A DNA stretch of 64,000 bases, taken from Candidatus Gastranaerophilales bacterium. GTDB lineage: Bacteria > Cyanobacteriota > Vampirovibrionia > Gastranaerophilales > Gastranaerophilaceae. Shown here piece after piece: positions 1 to 8,808 of the stretch; the first letter of the stretch is position 1, and every line of letters begins with the position of its first letter. A model generated the notes under the pieces. That model was not told the origin of the DNA, ran no database searches, and saw nothing but the letters and a program-made list of their open reading frames with translations. The stretch is from NCBI GenBank assembly GCA_900769355.1, contig CAAGGG010000031.1:1-64000 (forward strand), read 5' to 3'. The position numbers and the translations under genes were made by a program.

Positions 1-139
1 TAAGGCTTGAACTATTAATAATTTGTTGATACAATTTATCTGCAAAAAGTTCCAATGTCGAACAGTCAGAGGAGTTTTTTCTATTATTAGGGCAAGAATT
101 AGTTTCAAGCCCTTTTTTAGTGCCTGTTTCAATAGTTAA
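1..139 (-). other. Open frame at the left edge, possible partial gene
   Basis: On the minus strand this stretch stays open for 46 codons from a TAA at 142-140 to the window edge. It has no ATG, GTG or TTG near its 5' end, and a TTG appears only late in the frame. The translation looks protein-like, including LELFADKLYQQIINSSS. It could be a gene fragment, the continuation of a frameshifted gene, or chance. It lies directly downstream of the 799-aa gene on the same strand. The evidence is weak. Confidence 0.2.
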
Positions 140-169
140 TTAGCTAAAATGACTTGTAATTAAATCTAA

Positions 170-2569
170 CTATGCTCTTGTTGTTTTGTTCTTATGGAGC
201 CCAGGTTTGTAGACGTCGAATTTGTAATCGCCTGTCGTTGAATATAGCCTTTCGTCTTTAGATATCTTGACTTCCTGTTTATACTGCTTTCTAAGGGCTT
301 TATTGTTAGAGCCTATTATTTGAATTCCGTCGTCTTCTTTAAACTGTCCGGCGCGTGTCATTGCTCGTTCAAACTCCGCAAAGTATTCCAAACAGAGTGG
401 AAATTTTTTATCCTCTAAAATCATTTCTTTTGCACTGGGCAGAATTTCGGAATTTTGAAATAATGTCTGGTCTTTATTAAGTGCTGTCTTTATTTTAGTT
501 GGATTTTTTGCATAAACATTATTTATAATTGCTTCTAAAATTGATTTATCGCTGTTTTCTCCGGTTAAATCAAAATATTCTAGTATTTTTCCTATTTGAA
601 GGCGTTCGTTCTGAGGCAATTCAATATAATTGTCTAATTTTAGTAGTTTTAATACTGCTTCTTGTGGAGAGTATCTCTGACTAATTGTTGTGACAATATC
701 TTGGAACTCTTTACTATATGAACTTAAACTTGCCGGATAATTTGAAATGTTTTCTCTTGCAAGAATGTATTTGCCGGCTTGAATTTTATCAATTGATCCA
801 TCTGGCTTAGTTGCAAATTGAAGTGCTTCCGCAAAAAATGGGTTTTCTTTGTCATAAGTTTTTAGTTCAAAATATTTACTTATGCTTCTTAATTCCGTTT
901 CAAGTTTATTAGGCGCAACAATTGAGCCATCTATGACATGTTTTTGTATTGTTTTTAAAATATCATCTGTGGCTTCTTTGGAATCTTCAATTGTTTTGGG
1001 GCGGTGTACAGAACAGAGTGTTGCAACTTCTTCAAGTTTGTTTTGGTACAATTTATCTATTGCAGAGTCAAAAATTTTGCAGTATTCATTATGTTGAGTA
1101 ACCTGTTTTCTTTCTGCAAGTAATTTTGCTGCTAATTTTTCTTTTTCTTCTTGGTTTAATTTGTTGGTTCCGTGCGGTTGTAGATTTTGTTCTTTAATTA
1201 ATTTTATACCCTGTTTTAATGTGATTTTTTCATCACTAACATTGTCTAAAATTCTTAAAAATGGAATTAAAGCTTCTTTGTCTTCTGGCGTAAATAGCGA
1301 AGAGTCAAAAGCAATTAGATGGTTTAAAATCTCTTCATTTTCTGCGAAATCAGAGTTTCCATAATGTTTAAGTCGAACTTGTAATTGCTCTGGCGTAAAG
1401 CGTTCGTAATTGCGCTCGGCTTGCTTTATTTTTAAGGCTTTTCTAACAATATCTTTATCTTTTTCATTTGGTTTTTCAAATTTATATTGCAGGTTTGTGA
1501 ATGTTCTAGGTAAAATGACAGTATCACCTTCTTTATAAGATATTTCAGATAACTTCTTGCCTTCAATATAGAGTTGTCTGAGAATGCTTAAAATATACTT
1601 GTCATAATCAATTTGAAGCAATTGTTTTTCTTCCGGCGATATTATATTTGTCATTGTTTTATTTTTTGTTTGAAAAGAAGAACAATCTCCAGAGCTAATT
1701 GCTGCTTTAAGTTTTTGCATTAATTTATTATAAACGTCGATTTCAAAGTTGTTTCTCCAAAATTCATCATCTATGCCGGACGTTTTAGCGACATCACCTA
1801 GTTTTGCGTGGAGTTCAGCCAATAAGGTTTTTACAGCTTCTTTTTTTACAGCGCGAGGCTCTTTAATATCAACAAAAGTTTTGATGATGTTTTCTATAAA
1901 TTTTCTATCAAAAGAGTTTACGATTTTGTTTGCTACAACTTCTTGTGGAGAACTTGGTAGTTTTATTTTGGGGAATTCTTCCTGAACTTCTTTAACTGTT
2001 GAAAGTTCGTTAAGTCGCGAGTAATATTTCGCGTAAACTTTGTCCAAATTCATATCGTCGTTTGCTATAGCGGTATAAAATCTGTTTAACAAATTGTAGT
2101 CATTTTTGTCTTTTGCAAGTCTTATTTTTTGTTCTTTTTCTGCCTTTTTATATAATGTTTCATAAGCATTGTTTACTAAGTCTTTAACTCTCCATAATAT
2201 AAAATTCACAATTTCATCTTGAGATGTAATATTAGGATTTTCTTTTATACATTCAAGAGTTTTTTGTTTTACTTGTGTTTTGAATCCTTTTGCAATTCCT
2301 TTGTACAGTTCTTTTATTATATTGGTAAGGTTTTGGTTTTTAATTTCATTTTGCAGCGAGCTGATTATTTGCAAAAGTTTCATTTTGTCGTCAATAAAAG
2401 AAGTTTTTGCAACTTTTACTCTTTGGATTGCACAAAAAGGAATTTCAGGACCTGATAATTTCGAAAACTCTGGTCTTATATTGTTTGTAACATAATTTTC
2501 TTTAGAATTATTATTAGTTGCAAAGCTGTTGCTTTTTATTAAATTTAATTGAACTTGCGAAATTCGCAT
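170..2569 (-). CDS. Large alpha-helical protein, lineage-specific, function unknown
   Basis: This encodes 799 aa that I do not recognise. The first ~50 residues are Asn/Ser-rich and look disordered, ending in the segment PEFSKLSGPEIPF. The rest is Lys/Glu-rich and predicted largely helical, with no obvious transmembrane segment, signal peptide or catalytic motif. The start is supported by AAGGAG five bases before the ATG. The gene is divergent from trpS across a 164-bp gap, where a TATACT lies at a plausible -10 position for it. The polar N terminus resembles that of the other lineage-specific proteins in this window (15236, 27206, 48917, 50578). A cytoplasmic, structural or exported role cannot be decided from sequence. 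Confidence 0.8.
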   Translation of the reverse strand: MRISQVQLNLIKSNSFATNNNSKENYVTNNIRPEFSKLSGPEIPFCAIQRVKVAKTSFIDDKMKLLQIISSLQNEIKNQNLTNIIKELYKGIAKGFKTQVKQKTLECIKENPNITSQDEIVNFILWRVKDLVNNAYETLYKKAEKEQKIRLAKDKNDYNLLNRFYTAIANDDMNLDKVYAKYYSRLNELSTVKEVQEEFPKIKLPSSPQEVVANKIVNSFDRKFIENIIKTFVDIKEPRAVKKEAVKTLLAELHAKLGDVAKTSGIDDEFWRNNFEIDVYNKLMQKLKAAISSGDCSSFQTKNKTMTNIISPEEKQLLQIDYDKYILSILRQLYIEGKKLSEISYKEGDTVILPRTFTNLQYKFEKPNEKDKDIVRKALKIKQAERNYERFTPEQLQVRLKHYGNSDFAENEEILNHLIAFDSSLFTPEDKEALIPFLRILDNVSDEKITLKQGIKLIKEQNLQPHGTNKLNQEEKEKLAAKLLAERKQVTQHNEYCKIFDSAIDKLYQNKLEEVATLCSVHRPKTIEDSKEATDDILKTIQKHVIDGSIVAPNKLETELRSISKYFELKTYDKENPFFAEALQFATKPDGSIDKIQAGKYILARENISNYPASLSSYSKEFQDIVTTISQRYSPQEAVLKLLKLDNYIELPQNERLQIGKILEYFDLTGENSDKSILEAIINNVYAKNPTKIKTALNKDQTLFQNSEILPSAKEMILEDKKFPLCLEYFAEFERAMTRAGQFKEDDGIQIIGSNNKALRKQYKQEVKISKDERLYSTTGDYKFDVYKPGLHKNKTTRA

Positions 2570-2670
2570 AGATACTCCTTATTTTGCCAGTATATAGGAA
2601 GAAAGTCCCGAAAACTACTAAACTTGCTAGTTTATTACATAATATTACAATAGGATTTCTTTTATATTAG

Positions 2671-2700
2671 TTGACAATTTGTCTTTATCTATTAGATAAT
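2671..2700 (+). promoter_or_regulatory. Sigma-70 promoter of trpS
   Basis: A perfect TTGACA at 2671-2676 is followed by an 18-bp spacer and GATAAT at 2695-2700. The predicted transcript starts near 2707 and has a ~27-nt leader carrying an AAAGG Shine-Dalgarno. I see no T-box or other attenuator, and the leader is too short for one. Confidence 0.75.
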
Positions 2701-2733
2701 AGAGGCATAGAAAACAGAAAGGCTGGAATTTAG

Positions 2734-3780
2734 ATGGGAAAAGTTATATTAACAGGTGATAGACCAACTGGGCGTTTGCATATTGGACATTACGTTGGCT
2801 CTTTAAGAGAAAGAGTCGCTCTTCAAAATTCAGGAAATTTTGATAAAATTTTCATTATGATTGCTGATGCACAGGCTCTTACGGATAATGCGGAAAACCC
2901 ACAAAAAGTTCGTGATAATATTATTGAAGTTGCGCTTGATTATTTGGCTTGCGGAATTGACCCAGAAAAATCTACTATTCTTATTCAATCAATGATTCCG
3001 GAATTAACTGAATTGACTTTCTATTATATGAATTTGGTGACTGTTGCAAGAGTTCAGAGAAATCCGACAGTAAAAACTGAAATCAAGATGAGAAATTTTG
3101 AGATGAATATTCCTGTTGGGTTCTTTGTGTATCCTATAAGTCAAGCAGCTGATATCACAGCTTTTGGCGCAACAACTGTTCCTGTTGGCGAGGATCAAAA
3201 GCCGATGCTTGAACAGTGTCGAGAAATTGTACATCGCTTTAATAATGTTTATGGTGAAACTCTTGTTGAACCGAATATTATGCTCCCTCAAAATAGTGCT
3301 TGTCTTAGACTCCCTGGGCTTGATGGTAAAGCTAAAATGAGCAAATCTCTTGGGAACTGTATTTATTTGTCTGATGAGCCGGAAGATATAAGAAAGAAAA
3401 TTATGTCTATGTATACGGATCCAAACCACTTGAGAGTTGAAGATCCTGGAAATACAGAGGATAATCCGGTATTTATATACCTAGATGCTTTCTGTAAAGA
3501 TGAAGATTTTGCAGAATTTTTGCCTGAATACAAAAACTTAGATGAATTAAAGGCTCATTATCAAAGAGGCGGACTGGGTGATGTTAAGGTTAAGAAATTT
3601 TTGAATAATGTTATTCAAAAAGAGCTTGCGCCGATTAGAGAACGCAGAAAACTTTGGGAGCAAAAGACTCCGGAAGTTTATGAAATTTTGAGACAAGGAT
3701 CTTTTGAGGCTAAAGAAGTTGCAGCACAAACTCTTCACAATGTTCGTAATGCAATGAAAATTAATTACTTTGAGAATTAA
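2734..3780 (+). CDS. trpS: Tryptophanyl-tRNA synthetase
   Basis: This cytoplasmic class Ic aminoacyl-tRNA synthetase attaches tryptophan to tRNA-Trp. The protein is 348 aa, a normal bacterial length. The HIGH signature is at residues 16-19 (TGRLHIGH) and the KMSKS loop at 201-205. The start is the first ATG, preceded by AGAAAGG. It is a monocistronic unit between its own TTGACA promoter and a hairpin terminator at 3803-3834, and converges with the downstream permease genes. Confidence 0.97.
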   Translation: MGKVILTGDRPTGRLHIGHYVGSLRERVALQNSGNFDKIFIMIADAQALTDNAENPQKVRDNIIEVALDYLACGIDPEKSTILIQSMIPELTELTFYYMNLVTVARVQRNPTVKTEIKMRNFEMNIPVGFFVYPISQAADITAFGATTVPVGEDQKPMLEQCREIVHRFNNVYGETLVEPNIMLPQNSACLRLPGLDGKAKMSKSLGNCIYLSDEPEDIRKKIMSMYTDPNHLRVEDPGNTEDNPVFIYLDAFCKDEDFAEFLPEYKNLDELKAHYQRGGLGDVKVKKFLNNVIQKELAPIRERRKLWEQKTPEVYEILRQGSFEAKEVAAQTLHNVRNAMKINYFEN

Positions 3781-3802
3781 TTTAATTAACATATAACTAA
3801 AA

Positions 3803-3834
3803 AAACGACATAGGCAAAACTTATGTCGTTTTTA
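3803..3834. terminator. Bidirectional intrinsic terminator between trpS and the permeases
   Basis: The stem AACGACATA/TATGTCGTT encloses a 9-nt loop, with a T run on the right and an A run on the left. It can stop trpS transcription and, on the other strand, the glyQ-permease transcript. Confidence 0.85.
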
Positions 3835-3863
3835 TTTGTAACTTTATCTTTTACTATTAAACT

Positions 3864-5417
3864 TTACAAGGTAACTTTGGGCTTTGGAGATCTTTTCATT
3901 TTTTGTTGTTCTTCAAGCCGTTTTTGTTTATATCCGTATCCTGCATAAATTAAGATTCCGATTAACAACCATAGTGGAAAGTACAATGATGATGTCGTTA
4001 AAAATTTCATTGAAAATATCATCAACCCGCCACAGGTAATTATTCCTAAGATTGGGAATAACGGTGAAAACGGAACTTTAAATGGTCTTGGTCTATCAGG
4101 ATCTGTTTTTCTCAAAATCAAAACTGCAATACAGATTATTATGAAAGATGTGAATGTTCCAAAGTTGCACAGTTCTGCCGAAATATTTAAGTCCATAAAT
4201 AAAGCACAGATAACAACTACAATTCCTGAAATCCAAGTCAAAACGTGCGGTGTTCTGTATTTTTTGTGGATTAATCTCAAAGATTTTGGTAAAAATCTAT
4301 CTCTGCTCATAGCGTACAAAATTCTTGTAGTTCCTAATTGATAAATCAAAAGCACAGATGTCAAAGCACAAAGAGCTCCAATAGATATCAAACCGGCAAA
4401 CCAATCCATTCCGATAGCCCTCATTGCATGTGCAATCGGAGCTTGAATATCGATATGACCTAGTGGAACATTTCCTGTTAAAACGAGAGCAACGCAAACA
4501 TACAAAATTGTACAAATTATGAGTGTTCCAAGGATTGCAACAGGCAAATCTCTTTGTGGATTTTCTGTTTCTTCTGCTGTTGTAGAAATTGCATCAAATC
4601 CAATATATGCAAAAAATATTAAAAATGCGCCCATAAACACGCCTTCAAATCCGTTTGGAGCAAACGGAGTCCAATTTTCAGGCTTGATGTAAAACGCTCC
4701 GACAATGATAAATGAGATTATCATAAACATATTTACACCAACCATAATACTTGCAAATCTTGTAGATTCTTTGACGCCTTTAATCAAAAGAACTGTCAGC
4801 AAGAGTACAATAACCATTGCAGGTAAATTTATCGCGACAGGAATTTTGTCAAATAAAAATGGCATTTGAGTATGCGGATCAAGTCCAAACTTGTCACAAT
4901 ATGAAAGCATAAAGCGATAATCGTTTCTTAACCAAAGTGGAAAATTAACAACAAAAGCTGGCAAAATATGCTTAAATCCTTTCAAAAATTGAACGAAATA
5001 TCCTGTCCAAGCACACGCGACAGTGATATTTCCAATAGCGTATTCAAGCATTAAAATCCAACCAACAAGCCAAGCCATAAATTCGCCCATTGTTGCATAA
5101 GTGTATGTGTAAGCACTACCGGCGACCGGAATCATCGCTGCAATTTCCGAATAACATAGTGCTGAAAAAACGCATGCAACAGCAGCCAAAACCATTGAAA
5201 TCACAATTGCCGGCCCGGCTCCAGCACTTTCTGGTCCGCCTTGAATCGCAGTTCCGATGATTGTGAAAATACCGGTTCCAACAACGGCACCAATTCCGAG
5301 AACAATCAAGTCAAATACATTCAAAGTCTTTTTTAACTCTGATTTTTTACTCACAGCTATTAATTCGTCGGGGCTTTTCTTTTTTAAAGCATTTTTAATG
5401 ATTGATTTTAATTCCAT
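3864..5417 (-). CDS. APC-family amino acid permease (second of a pair)
   Basis: This is a 517-aa integral inner-membrane transporter of the amino acid-polyamine-organocation superfamily, most like the cationic amino acid/YfnA branch. The first helix carries the typical GIGAVVGTGIF motif near residue 40, and about twelve hydrophobic segments follow. It is a close paralogue of the upstream 530-aa permease over its whole length, including a shared segment before the last helices (ILRKTDP.RPRPFKVPFSP). Its ATG overlaps the upstream TAA by one base (TAATG), so translation is probably coupled. The substrate cannot be read from sequence. The glyQ-linked operon hints at a small amino acid, which is inference. 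Confidence 0.92.
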   Translation of the reverse strand: MELKSIIKNALKKKSPDELIAVSKKSELKKTLNVFDLIVLGIGAVVGTGIFTIIGTAIQGGPESAGAGPAIVISMVLAAVACVFSALCYSEIAAMIPVAGSAYTYTYATMGEFMAWLVGWILMLEYAIGNITVACAWTGYFVQFLKGFKHILPAFVVNFPLWLRNDYRFMLSYCDKFGLDPHTQMPFLFDKIPVAINLPAMVIVLLLTVLLIKGVKESTRFASIMVGVNMFMIISFIIVGAFYIKPENWTPFAPNGFEGVFMGAFLIFFAYIGFDAISTTAEETENPQRDLPVAILGTLIICTILYVCVALVLTGNVPLGHIDIQAPIAHAMRAIGMDWFAGLISIGALCALTSVLLIYQLGTTRILYAMSRDRFLPKSLRLIHKKYRTPHVLTWISGIVVVICALFMDLNISAELCNFGTFTSFIIICIAVLILRKTDPDRPRPFKVPFSPLFPILGIITCGGLMIFSMKFLTTSSLYFPLWLLIGILIYAGYGYKQKRLEEQQKMKRSPKPKVTL

Positions 5418-7009
5418 TATTTCATCATTTCTTGTTTTTTCTGTTCTACTTTTTCAATATGAATTTTATTTTCGTTAAGTCTATTTTTTACAAAACCGTA
5501 CAGTAAATAAATAATTGCGCCAAAACCTAACCATACTGGAAATAACAAAGCCGAGCCTGATGGCTGCATTGATTTGTAAAGCATTAATCCTCCGCAGCAA
5601 ATTATGCCTAACGCCGGAGTTACAGGTGAGAACGGAACTTTGAACGGTCTAGGTCTTTCCGGATCTGTTTTTCTTAAAATCAGAACTGCAACACATACGA
5701 TTATGAAAGATGTGAATGTTCCGTAGTTACAAAGCTCGGCAGCAACGTCAAGGTTAAGAGTTAAAATTCCTACAATTGCCAACAAGCCGACAGTCCAAGT
5801 TAAAAGAGCCGGAGTATGGAATTTTGGGTGAAGTTTTTGAAATCTTTGAGAAATGAAGTGATCTCTGCTCATTGCGTACAAAATTCTTGTTGCGGCCATT
5901 TCTAACACCAATAATACAGATGTTAAGCCGGCAAGTGAACCGATTGAGATTAAACCTGCAGCCCAGTTCATTTTCAACATTGTCATGCAATAAGCCATAG
6001 GAGCTTTCAAAAATGCCATAGGGACAGTTCCTGACGTATCTTGCAAACCTGTCAGAACAAGTGCAACTAAAACGTACACGATAGTTGTAATTATTAAAGA
6101 TCCGATAATTCCGATTGGCAAGTCTTTTTGAGGGTTTTTACATTCTTCGGCAGCTGTTGCCAAAGCATCAAATCCAATATATGCAAAGAAAATTAAAAAA
6201 GCACCGGCGAAAATTCCTGCTGCGCCATGTGGAGCAAACGGAGTCCAGTTTTCAGGTCTTACAAAGAATGCTCCTGCAACTACAAACAATGCAATTACGG
6301 CAAGTTTGATGAATACCATTACGCCGGCCATTTTAGTAGAATCTTTTGTCCCTTTTACCAAAATCATTGTGATGAGTAAGACAATAAGAATTGCCGGTAA
6401 ATTAATGCAAATAGGTAATCCAAACAATGTTGGAATGTGTGTTGTAGGATTGTCTGCAACTATTTTTGCAGCAGAAAAACTGTCGTTTACTAACCAAACA
6501 GGCGGGTGAGCCAACCATGCCGGTAAAACGTGTTCAAAACCGCTTAAAAACTGAACAAAGTGGTTTGACCAAGCACAAGCTACGGCAATAAATCCGATAG
6601 CGTATTCAAGCATCAAAACCCAACCGACCATCCAAGCGGCAAATTCGCCTAATGTAGCAAAAGTGTACGTGTAAGCACCACCCGCAACCGGAATCATTGT
6701 TGCAAATTCTGAATAACATAATGCTGAAAAAATACACGCAAACGCTGCTATTATCATAGAGATAACCAGTGCAGGACCTGCTCCAAGAGATGAACCGTCG
6801 GCACTTCCGGCAGCGGCAATTCCGACTACCGCAAAAATTCCTGATCCGATAATCGCACCTACACCAAGAATGATTAAGTCAAATACCCCAAGGGTCTTTT
6901 CTAACCCCTCAGCTTTTGCTTCTGCAAGCATTTCATCAGGATTTTTAATCCTTGTAATTGTCTTTAAAAAGTTGCGAGTAAATGTCGCACGGTGAAATTT
7001 TTCAGCCAT
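5417..7009 (-). CDS. APC-family amino acid permease (first of a pair)
   Basis: This 530-aa APC-superfamily permease has the GVGAIIGSGIF motif in helix 1 and about twelve membrane helices. A hydrophilic N terminus and a Lys/Glu-rich C-terminal tail lie on the cytoplasmic side. It starts 25 bp after glyQ, preceded by GGAAG, and is translationally coupled to the second permease. Co-expression of the two paralogues raises the possibility of a heteromeric or substrate-split pair. APC transporters of this branch usually work alone, so that is speculation. Confidence 0.92.
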   Translation of the reverse strand: MAEKFHRATFTRNFLKTITRIKNPDEMLAEAKAEGLEKTLGVFDLIILGVGAIIGSGIFAVVGIAAAGSADGSSLGAGPALVISMIIAAFACIFSALCYSEFATMIPVAGGAYTYTFATLGEFAAWMVGWVLMLEYAIGFIAVACAWSNHFVQFLSGFEHVLPAWLAHPPVWLVNDSFSAAKIVADNPTTHIPTLFGLPICINLPAILIVLLITMILVKGTKDSTKMAGVMVFIKLAVIALFVVAGAFFVRPENWTPFAPHGAAGIFAGAFLIFFAYIGFDALATAAEECKNPQKDLPIGIIGSLIITTIVYVLVALVLTGLQDTSGTVPMAFLKAPMAYCMTMLKMNWAAGLISIGSLAGLTSVLLVLEMAATRILYAMSRDHFISQRFQKLHPKFHTPALLTWTVGLLAIVGILTLNLDVAAELCNYGTFTSFIIVCVAVLILRKTDPERPRPFKVPFSPVTPALGIICCGGLMLYKSMQPSGSALLFPVWLGFGAIIYLLYGFVKNRLNENKIHIEKVEQKKQEMMK

Positions 7010-7034
7010 CTATCTTCCTTATATTGTTATATTG

Positions 7035-7910
7035 TTATTTTTTACAAAGAGGAAATCCCATTTCTTCTCTTTGTGCTACATACAGTCTTGCAACAGCAGA
7101 TGCCATTGTTCGAACTCTATTAATAAAGTTAATTCTTTCATCTTTACTGATTACGCCTCTCGCATCAAGCAAGTTGAATGTGTGAGAACATTTCAAAACG
7201 TAATCATAAGCAGGCAAAACAAGTTTTGCATTAATACAATTATCAACTTCTTTCTGATATAAATCAAATGCCGTAAATAAAGCTTTTGAATCGCTAACTT
7301 CAAAATTGTATTTAGATTGTTCAATCTCGTTTTGCAAGTAAATATCGCCATATTTCAATGTATCATTCCACATAATATCGTAAACAGATTCTTTGTTTTG
7401 AAGATACATTGCGATACGTTCCAAACCGTAAGTCAATTCAAGTGCAACCGGTTTAACTTCAACTCCGCCAACTTGTTGGAAATATGTAAATTGAGTAATT
7501 TCCATTCCGTCAAGCCAAACTTCCCAACCTACACCTGCAGCACCAAGTGTTGGAGATTCCCAGTTATCCTCAACAAAGCGAACATCGTGTTCTTTTAAGT
7601 CAATTCCCATTGCTTCCAAACTCTGTAAATAAAGTTCTTGAGCATTGTCAGGAGATGGTTTTAAAATAACCTGAAATTGATAATAATGTCCTAATCTGTT
7701 AGGGTTTTCACCATATCTTGCATCTGTCGGTCGTCTGCAAGGTTCAATCATTGCTGTGTGCCAAGGTTCAGGTCCCAATGAACGCAAGAATGTCGCAGGA
7801 TTCATTGTAGAAGCGCCTTTTTCTATATCATAGGGCTGTTGAATAATACAGCCGTAGTCCGACCAAAATTTTTGTAAATTAAAAACTAGTTCTTGAAAAT
7901 TTAATGCCAT
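7035..7910 (-). CDS. glyQ: Glycyl-tRNA synthetase alpha subunit
   Basis: This is the catalytic subunit of the alpha2beta2 glycyl-tRNA synthetase. It has the hallmark segments LGPEPWHTA, RRPTDARYGENPNR, DNWESPTLGA and the catalytic TQFTYFQQVGG. I place the start at 7910 (MALNF...), because a GGA lies 7 bases before that ATG; an in-frame ATG at 7922 sits directly on the Shine-Dalgarno. The length of 291 aa is normal. The beta subunit gene glyS, usually next to glyQ, is absent here and must lie elsewhere. Two amino acid permeases follow on the same strand, so glyQ probably heads a three-gene operon. Confidence 0.96.
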   Translation of the reverse strand: MALNFQELVFNLQKFWSDYGCIIQQPYDIEKGASTMNPATFLRSLGPEPWHTAMIEPCRRPTDARYGENPNRLGHYYQFQVILKPSPDNAQELYLQSLEAMGIDLKEHDVRFVEDNWESPTLGAAGVGWEVWLDGMEITQFTYFQQVGGVEVKPVALELTYGLERIAMYLQNKESVYDIMWNDTLKYGDIYLQNEIEQSKYNFEVSDSKALFTAFDLYQKEVDNCINAKLVLPAYDYVLKCSHTFNLLDARGVISKDERINFINRVRTMASAVARLYVAQREEMGFPLCKK

Positions 7911-8046
7911 AACATATTCCAATACAATTGTACTAATTACACTTATTTACACGCATAAATATTTGCGTGCTTATCTATGCTACGACGAACATAGCATAAT
8001 TGCAAATTTTATGTTAAAAATATTAAGGATAGTGAACGGAGAAGTT

Positions 8047-8577
8047 ATGGTAGATAAAATTATAATATTTTCAGGAAAACAGTATGCTGGCAAAGATACA
8101 GCCGCAAAAATTTTGCTTGATTCCATGCCGGAATTTAGAAGATGTGCGATGGGGGACATAATAAAATTAACTTATGGAAAAGAAAAAGGTTTGAGTTATG
8201 ACGAAATAGAAAGAAACAAAGCCAAATATCGTGCGGATTTGATTACTCTTGGTAATTGGGGACGTACGCAGAGTCCTGATTACTGGCTTCAAAAAATTGT
8301 TGAACAGGACGGAAATATTGTTGTTACTGATGTTAGAATTCCGCATGAATATGACGTTTTCAAAAAAGCCGGAGCAATTTCTATAAGAATTGAAGCAACT
8401 CGTGATGTGCGTGCAAGTCGTGGGCAGCTTATAGGTGAAGATGATATTACAGAAGTCGGACTTGACGATGTGAAAGACTGGGATTATGTGGTTGTAAATA
8501 ATTTTGATTATGAATTGCTTAAACGTAAAATGTTAGAAGTGACAGAAGATATAAAGAAGAAATATTATTATTTCTAA
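8047..8577 (+). CDS. P-loop kinase, deoxynucleotide monophosphate kinase-like
   Basis: This is a 176-aa cytoplasmic P-loop NTPase with Walker A GKQYAGKD at residues 10-17, then GDIIK and VVTDVRIPHE segments. The layout resembles dephospho-CoA kinase and phage-type dNMP kinases/phosphomevalonate kinases, which share GK.GAGKDT and an R-rich lid. I chose the ATG at 8047 because GGAGAA precedes it by five bases and the protein then begins right before the first beta strand. An in-frame ATG at 7963 has no ribosome site. It is divergent from glyQ. The substrate is unproven. Confidence 0.75.
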   Translation: MVDKIIIFSGKQYAGKDTAAKILLDSMPEFRRCAMGDIIKLTYGKEKGLSYDEIERNKAKYRADLITLGNWGRTQSPDYWLQKIVEQDGNIVVTDVRIPHEYDVFKKAGAISIRIEATRDVRASRGQLIGEDDITEVGLDDVKDWDYVVVNNFDYELLKRKMLEVTEDIKKKYYYF

Positions 8578-8808
8578 TAATTACCCCCTCTTCCGCAGTT
8601 CTAATACTCGCAGAGGTTCGCAAAGAACTGTGACCTGTCTTGAATTTGCTCCACGCTCCCAGAGTTCCGCAAAAACAATTTTTTGCCCTCTTTGGTAAAT
8701 CAAGAAAAACTTCTCGGCAGGGCTACGTGCGTAGCACTTGTAGTTTGCTCCATCTGCTCGCTATCCGGACTCGTTAAGCACTCCGTCCGTCCGCAAATCC
8801 GCTCCACC
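8578..8808. repeat. GC-richer intergenic block with a palindrome shared with the prepilin leader
   Basis: This 231-bp gap between converging genes is clearly richer in G+C than its neighbours, and I can support no gene in it. It holds several GCTCC-containing segments and the palindrome GCTACGTGCGTAGC. The 18-nt stretch 8720-8737 recurs exactly, inverted, at 54897-54914 inside the prepilin leader. Read on the minus strand, it encodes SATHVA, like the GATHVA of that leader. The end of the block supplies the last codons of the dehydrogenase gene. I interpret it as a degenerate copy of a dispersed repeat. Confidence 0.55.

Noticed and set aside
7963..8046. Upstream in-frame ATG for the P-loop kinase
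   Set aside because: It has no ribosome site and adds residues before the first beta strand; the ATG at 8047 with GGAGAA is better.
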